Positions 61,054 to 64,000 of a DNA stretch of 64,000 nt are shown one piece after another (the stretch's first letter is position 1; each line of letters starts with the position of its first letter). The DNA comes from Thiotrichaceae bacterium (GTDB taxonomy: Bacteria; Pseudomonadota; Gammaproteobacteria; Thiotrichales; Thiotrichaceae): assembly GCA_026989335.1 (NCBI GenBank), contig JALSJN010000011.1, forward strand, positions 1 to 64,000, in the 5' to 3' direction. The translations under genes were made by a program, and so were the position numbers. The notes under the pieces were generated by a model. It did not search any database. It was not told the DNA's origin and saw nothing but the letters and a program-made list of their open reading frames with translations.

Positions 61054-61080
61054 AAAAGGTCACCTTGGTGGCCTTTTTTT
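61054..61080 (+). terminator. Rho-independent terminator after glnN
   Basis: AAAAGGTCACC-TT-GGTGGCCTTTTTTT. Confidence 0.85.
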
Positions 61081-61254
61081 ATGCGTTTTTATTTAAGGAG
61101 GCTTTGAATAAGTCTCATAAAATTCTGTGGTCTTAACTAAAAACCAGATTTCCTCATTATAGTTACTTGCAGAAATAAGATTCCGCGTAGCTATGCCTCG
61201 ATTTTGGATTTGGCATTGGCAGATTTATGAGGTTGATCAGAGCCTCCTTAACGT

Positions 61255-61680
61255 TTAATCAACATTTCTTATTCCACCCCACAAAGGTATCAATACCAGT
61301 ACCAAATATATCGTATTGAAAACTGCATTTGAAGGTACGCCGGCGGCTACTGATCCTACACTATCAATCAAGTACCACGCTATAAATGCAATAATTGTTG
61401 TGCGAATAATTACTTGGTTTTTCTCTTTTATGGCAGGTGCGACTATGCCCCCTAGAAATATTGAGATAGCAAATAATAGTCCTGCACTAATTGCGGATAG
61501 CCACTGGGTATTTCTATCAAGAACTTTTGCGGTTTTGTCAAAAGGCCAGTCGGACACATCGAGTATAAACCTTGCAGGTAGATTGATGCTTTCATAAGGG
61601 GCAAGCCCCCAAAGCAAGGAATAAAGCGCGAAGACAATGGCAATTATCATCATAAATTTTGATCGTTTTTCAGCTGTCAT
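61255..61680 (-). CDS. Four-TM membrane protein of unknown function
   Basis: MTAEKRSKFMMIIAIVFALYSLLWGLAPYESINLPARFILD...; hydrophobic segments. Confidence 0.65.
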   Translation of the reverse strand: MTAEKRSKFMMIIAIVFALYSLLWGLAPYESINLPARFILDVSDWPFDKTAKVLDRNTQWLSAISAGLLFAISIFLGGIVAPAIKEKNQVIIRTTIIAFIAWYLIDSVGSVAAGVPSNAVFNTIYLVLVLIPLWGGIRNVD

Positions 61681-61814
61681 AGTAGGTTTCCTTGGTTGAA
61701 TGGGTGTTGAAGTTAGTGTTAAATGAATGGCAAATAGCCTAAACCGTGTTCTTACGCAAAACAATTACCTCCAAGGTTATTGTTTTGTAATGGGGTACTG
61801 CGATAATCAATCCT

Positions 61815-62582
61815 ATGAAAGAGACAGTCGGGACAATCTTAAAAAAGTGGCGTAAACAAAGGCGATATAGCCAATTACTATTAGCACTAGAATTGGATGT
61901 ATCTAATAAACACATCAGCTTTATTGAGACAGGCAAGTCGAAACCTAGCCAGTCAATGATAATAAGAATCGCTACTTTTCTTAATTTGCCTAAACGAGAA
62001 ATAAACCAAGCACTCAATTTAGCGGGTTATGCGCCCCTATATTCAGAACTACCTATAAATGATAAAAACTTGAAGCCGGTGTTCGACGCGATTGAGCAAA
62101 TGATTGAAAGCCATATGCCTTACCCCGCAATAGTTTTAGATCAAAATTGGAACGTAATAAAAGCGAATGTATCAGCGCAAACATTATTAGTAGAGTTAGG
62201 TTATGAAGGTGAGAAAAACTTAATTGAAGCGTTAATTAAGGATAAGCCAGACAGCTCGAAAATTATTAACTGGTATGAAGTTGTTTCAATAGTTTTAAGC
62301 CGTTTAAAACAAGAAATTAATTTATTGGGTAATCCAGAAAAACTAATAAAACTTGAAAAAAAATTATCAGAACGTACTTTAGCTTATGCCGATTCTGATG
62401 TATTTAACGAATTAGAAGCGGTTATCACCTCCAAATTCAATTTATCCAAAGGTGAGTATTCGTTTTTCTCAATCATGGCTCAGCTGGGTACGGTTCAGGA
62501 TGTTGCCGTGAGTGAATATAAAGTTGAGTTGATGTTTCCTGCGGATGAGAAAACGAAAGCGTACTATCCTAGCTCCCCCTAG
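61815..62582 (+). CDS. XRE family transcriptional regulator with MmyB-like ligand-binding domain
   Basis: HTH 'LKKWRKQRRYSQLLLALELDVSNKHISFIETGKSKPSQSMI'; 'YPAIVLDQNWNVIKAN' MmyB-like. Confidence 0.88.
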   Translation: MKETVGTILKKWRKQRRYSQLLLALELDVSNKHISFIETGKSKPSQSMIIRIATFLNLPKREINQALNLAGYAPLYSELPINDKNLKPVFDAIEQMIESHMPYPAIVLDQNWNVIKANVSAQTLLVELGYEGEKNLIEALIKDKPDSSKIINWYEVVSIVLSRLKQEINLLGNPEKLIKLEKKLSERTLAYADSDVFNELEAVITSKFNLSKGEYSFFSIMAQLGTVQDVAVSEYKVELMFPADEKTKAYYPSSP

Positions 62583-62647
62583 ATAAACGCAAGCGAGAGC
62601 GCTCTCGCTGTTCTATCTATAGGGCTTAAACTTTGTCTCTCACCCCC

Positions 62648-62688
62648 AAAAAAAAAGCCCCTTGATATTGACTATCAAGAGACTTTTT
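62648..62688. terminator. Bidirectional terminator
   Basis: A-tract-GCCC-CTTGATA-TTGAC-TATCAAG-AGAC-TTTTT. Confidence 0.75.
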
Positions 62689-62707
62689 AAAATTCTATTT
62701 CTAACTG

Positions 62708-62794
62708 CTACATAAACACCGATGAAAAAAACATCACCCAAGAAAAAGCGATTAAGGCAAAAACGATGTACATAGGAATAGTAAAACTCCACAT
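62708..62794 (-). CDS. 28-aa single-TM miniprotein (MWSFTIPMYIVFALIAFSWVMFFSSVFM)
   Basis: ATG preceded by GGAG at good spacing, alternative upstream ATG at 62806; almost wholly hydrophobic. Not in the supplied ORF track. Confidence 0.5.
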   Translation of the reverse strand: MWSFTIPMYIVFALIAFSWVMFFSSVFM

Positions 62795-62912
62795 GGCGAA
62801 CTCCATTTAATTGATACGAACTTGGCGGGAAAGATAGCGCAATCGCTTTGAGCTGTCAAAGGTGTTTTTTACCTTATTCTTAAAAGGCGTATTTAAAGGT
62901 TCAGAATGGTTA

Positions 62913-64000
62913 TTACTTACCTAATAAACGAGCTATTTTACTGATCTCGATATTCATATCCCTGAGTGCTTGATTGGATAATAAACGGTATTTTAATAAA
63001 ATTTCTTGTGCATCTAATACTTGGATATAGCCTGCGCCATCAGCCTCGTAGTTATTTTTAGCAACTTGCAGTGCTTCTTTGGCTTTGGGTAAAATCTTAC
63101 TCTGATAAAGCTGGTAGGTTCGTTGTTGTGATTGATAACGCGATAAAGCTTGCTGAATATCATCGGCGGTTTGTGTTTCTAGGGATTTAATTTTTAATTG
63201 TAAGGCTTTGTACTTTTGCTTTGTTTCGATGAGATAAGCATCATTTTTGGCAAAGTAGCTGTTCATTTTAACTTTTGGCTTACTGTTAAAGCTGGCTTGT
63301 TGCGCGCCACTACCTACTTGTTTAGTGGTTTTATTTTGGAAGCGACTAAAGCCCGCATCAAAATCAGGATAAAAACGTTTCTCACTTAAGCGAATAACCC
63401 TTGCCATTTTTTGTAAATCAGATTTAAGTAGCGCTATTTCAACACGATTAGCCTGTGCAATCTTAATTAACGGCTTAGCGTTACTTTGTTGTATTTTAAA
63501 TGGTTTTAAGGGGTCTAAGCGGCCAAGTTTTAAATCAGGTGAAACATTCATTAGCGCATTAAGTTTCGCTTCTAAGGCACGTTTTTTATCTTTGGTGACT
63601 TGTAAACGATTGCGGTCTTTATCAAGTTCGATATCCACTTGAATCACGCTGTTTAAGTCGGCTGTGTTGCTCGAATAATTATTATTAAGCTCATCTTTAA
63701 GTGCGTCTAATAAACCAATCTCTTGTTGAATAATCGTGATTTCGCGTTGGCTGTATTGCAAGTTGTAATAGGTTTGCTGAGATTGGCTAATAACATTTTG
63801 TGTGGTTTGTTTAAGTTTTAAGCGTGCCGTTTCAACAGCTTGATCAATAATTGCTGCTTTTAGCGTCATGAGCCCAGGAAAAGGAAAACCGGTTGCAACT
63901 GATTTATTATATTTTTGGGTGCTACCAGTAAGGCTTAAATCTTTGGTAAAAACGGCATATTGGGCGAGGATATCATCCAAAAAGCTCACTTGATCATATT
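62913..64000 (-). CDS. TolC family outer membrane efflux protein (5' end outside window)
   Basis: Long coiled-coil helices with OEP repeats ('NNYEADGAGYIQVLDAQEILLKYR'); open frame runs to the window edge. Confidence 0.8.
   Translation of the reverse strand, partial: YDQVSFLDDILAQYAVFTKDLSLTGSTQKYNKSVATGFPFPGLMTLKAAIIDQAVETARLKLKQTTQNVISQSQQTYYNLQYSQREITIIQQEIGLLDALKDELNNNYSSNTADLNSVIQVDIELDKDRNRLQVTKDKKRALEAKLNALMNVSPDLKLGRLDPLKPFKIQQSNAKPLIKIAQANRVEIALLKSDLQKMARVIRLSEKRFYPDFDAGFSRFQNKTTKQVGSGAQQASFNSKPKVKMNSYFAKNDAYLIETKQKYKALQLKIKSLETQTADDIQQALSRYQSQQRTYQLYQSKILPKAKEALQVAKNNYEADGAGYIQVLDAQEILLKYRLLSNQALRDMNIEISKIARLLGK

Overview
This looks like a chromosomal segment of a gammaproteobacterium. 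That call rests on gene content and order: ntrBC, hemCDXY, pilT-yggS-proC-yggT, ftsEX, rapA, argDF, lexA, 6S RNA. Most of the window is housekeeping, with accessory pieces between. The left edge starts at the tail of an unidentified CDS. After it come a giant PKD/DUF285/BNR-type lipoprotein, a TauE/SafE permease, ftsEX, a double-thioredoxin protein, a PP2C-kinase fusion, ntrBC, hemF, tRNA-Phe, a CopZ-like metallochaperone, PhnA/YjdM, a 3D-domain protein and an MBOAT + SGNH-like pair. Next are yggT-proC-yggS, three tandem PilT/PilU ATPases, a class I fumarase, a gene-relic patch (SulP STAS and TrpB C-terminal fragments), a CAP-domain lipoprotein, a frame-disrupted SIMPL gene, rapA, argF/argD, an LRR-kinase, sodB and an M60/enhancin-like lipoprotein. 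The right third has an SseB-like protein, two secreted ankyrin proteins, lexA, 6S RNA, hemYXDC, a PiT-DUF4956-VTC-HlyD cluster, a type III glutamine synthetase, an XRE/MmyB regulator and a partial TolC. The most interesting points are: (1) the PiT/DUF4956/VTC/HlyD cluster, a candidate membrane polyphosphate (or other anionic polymer) synthesis and translocation system; (2) a structured, promoter- and terminator-equipped sRNA candidate on the minus strand at about 43932-44042; (3) a well-matched NtrC site and sigma-54 promoter ahead of the type III glutamine synthetase. No CRISPR array or intact IS element was seen. All assignments come from reading the sequence; no database search was run.
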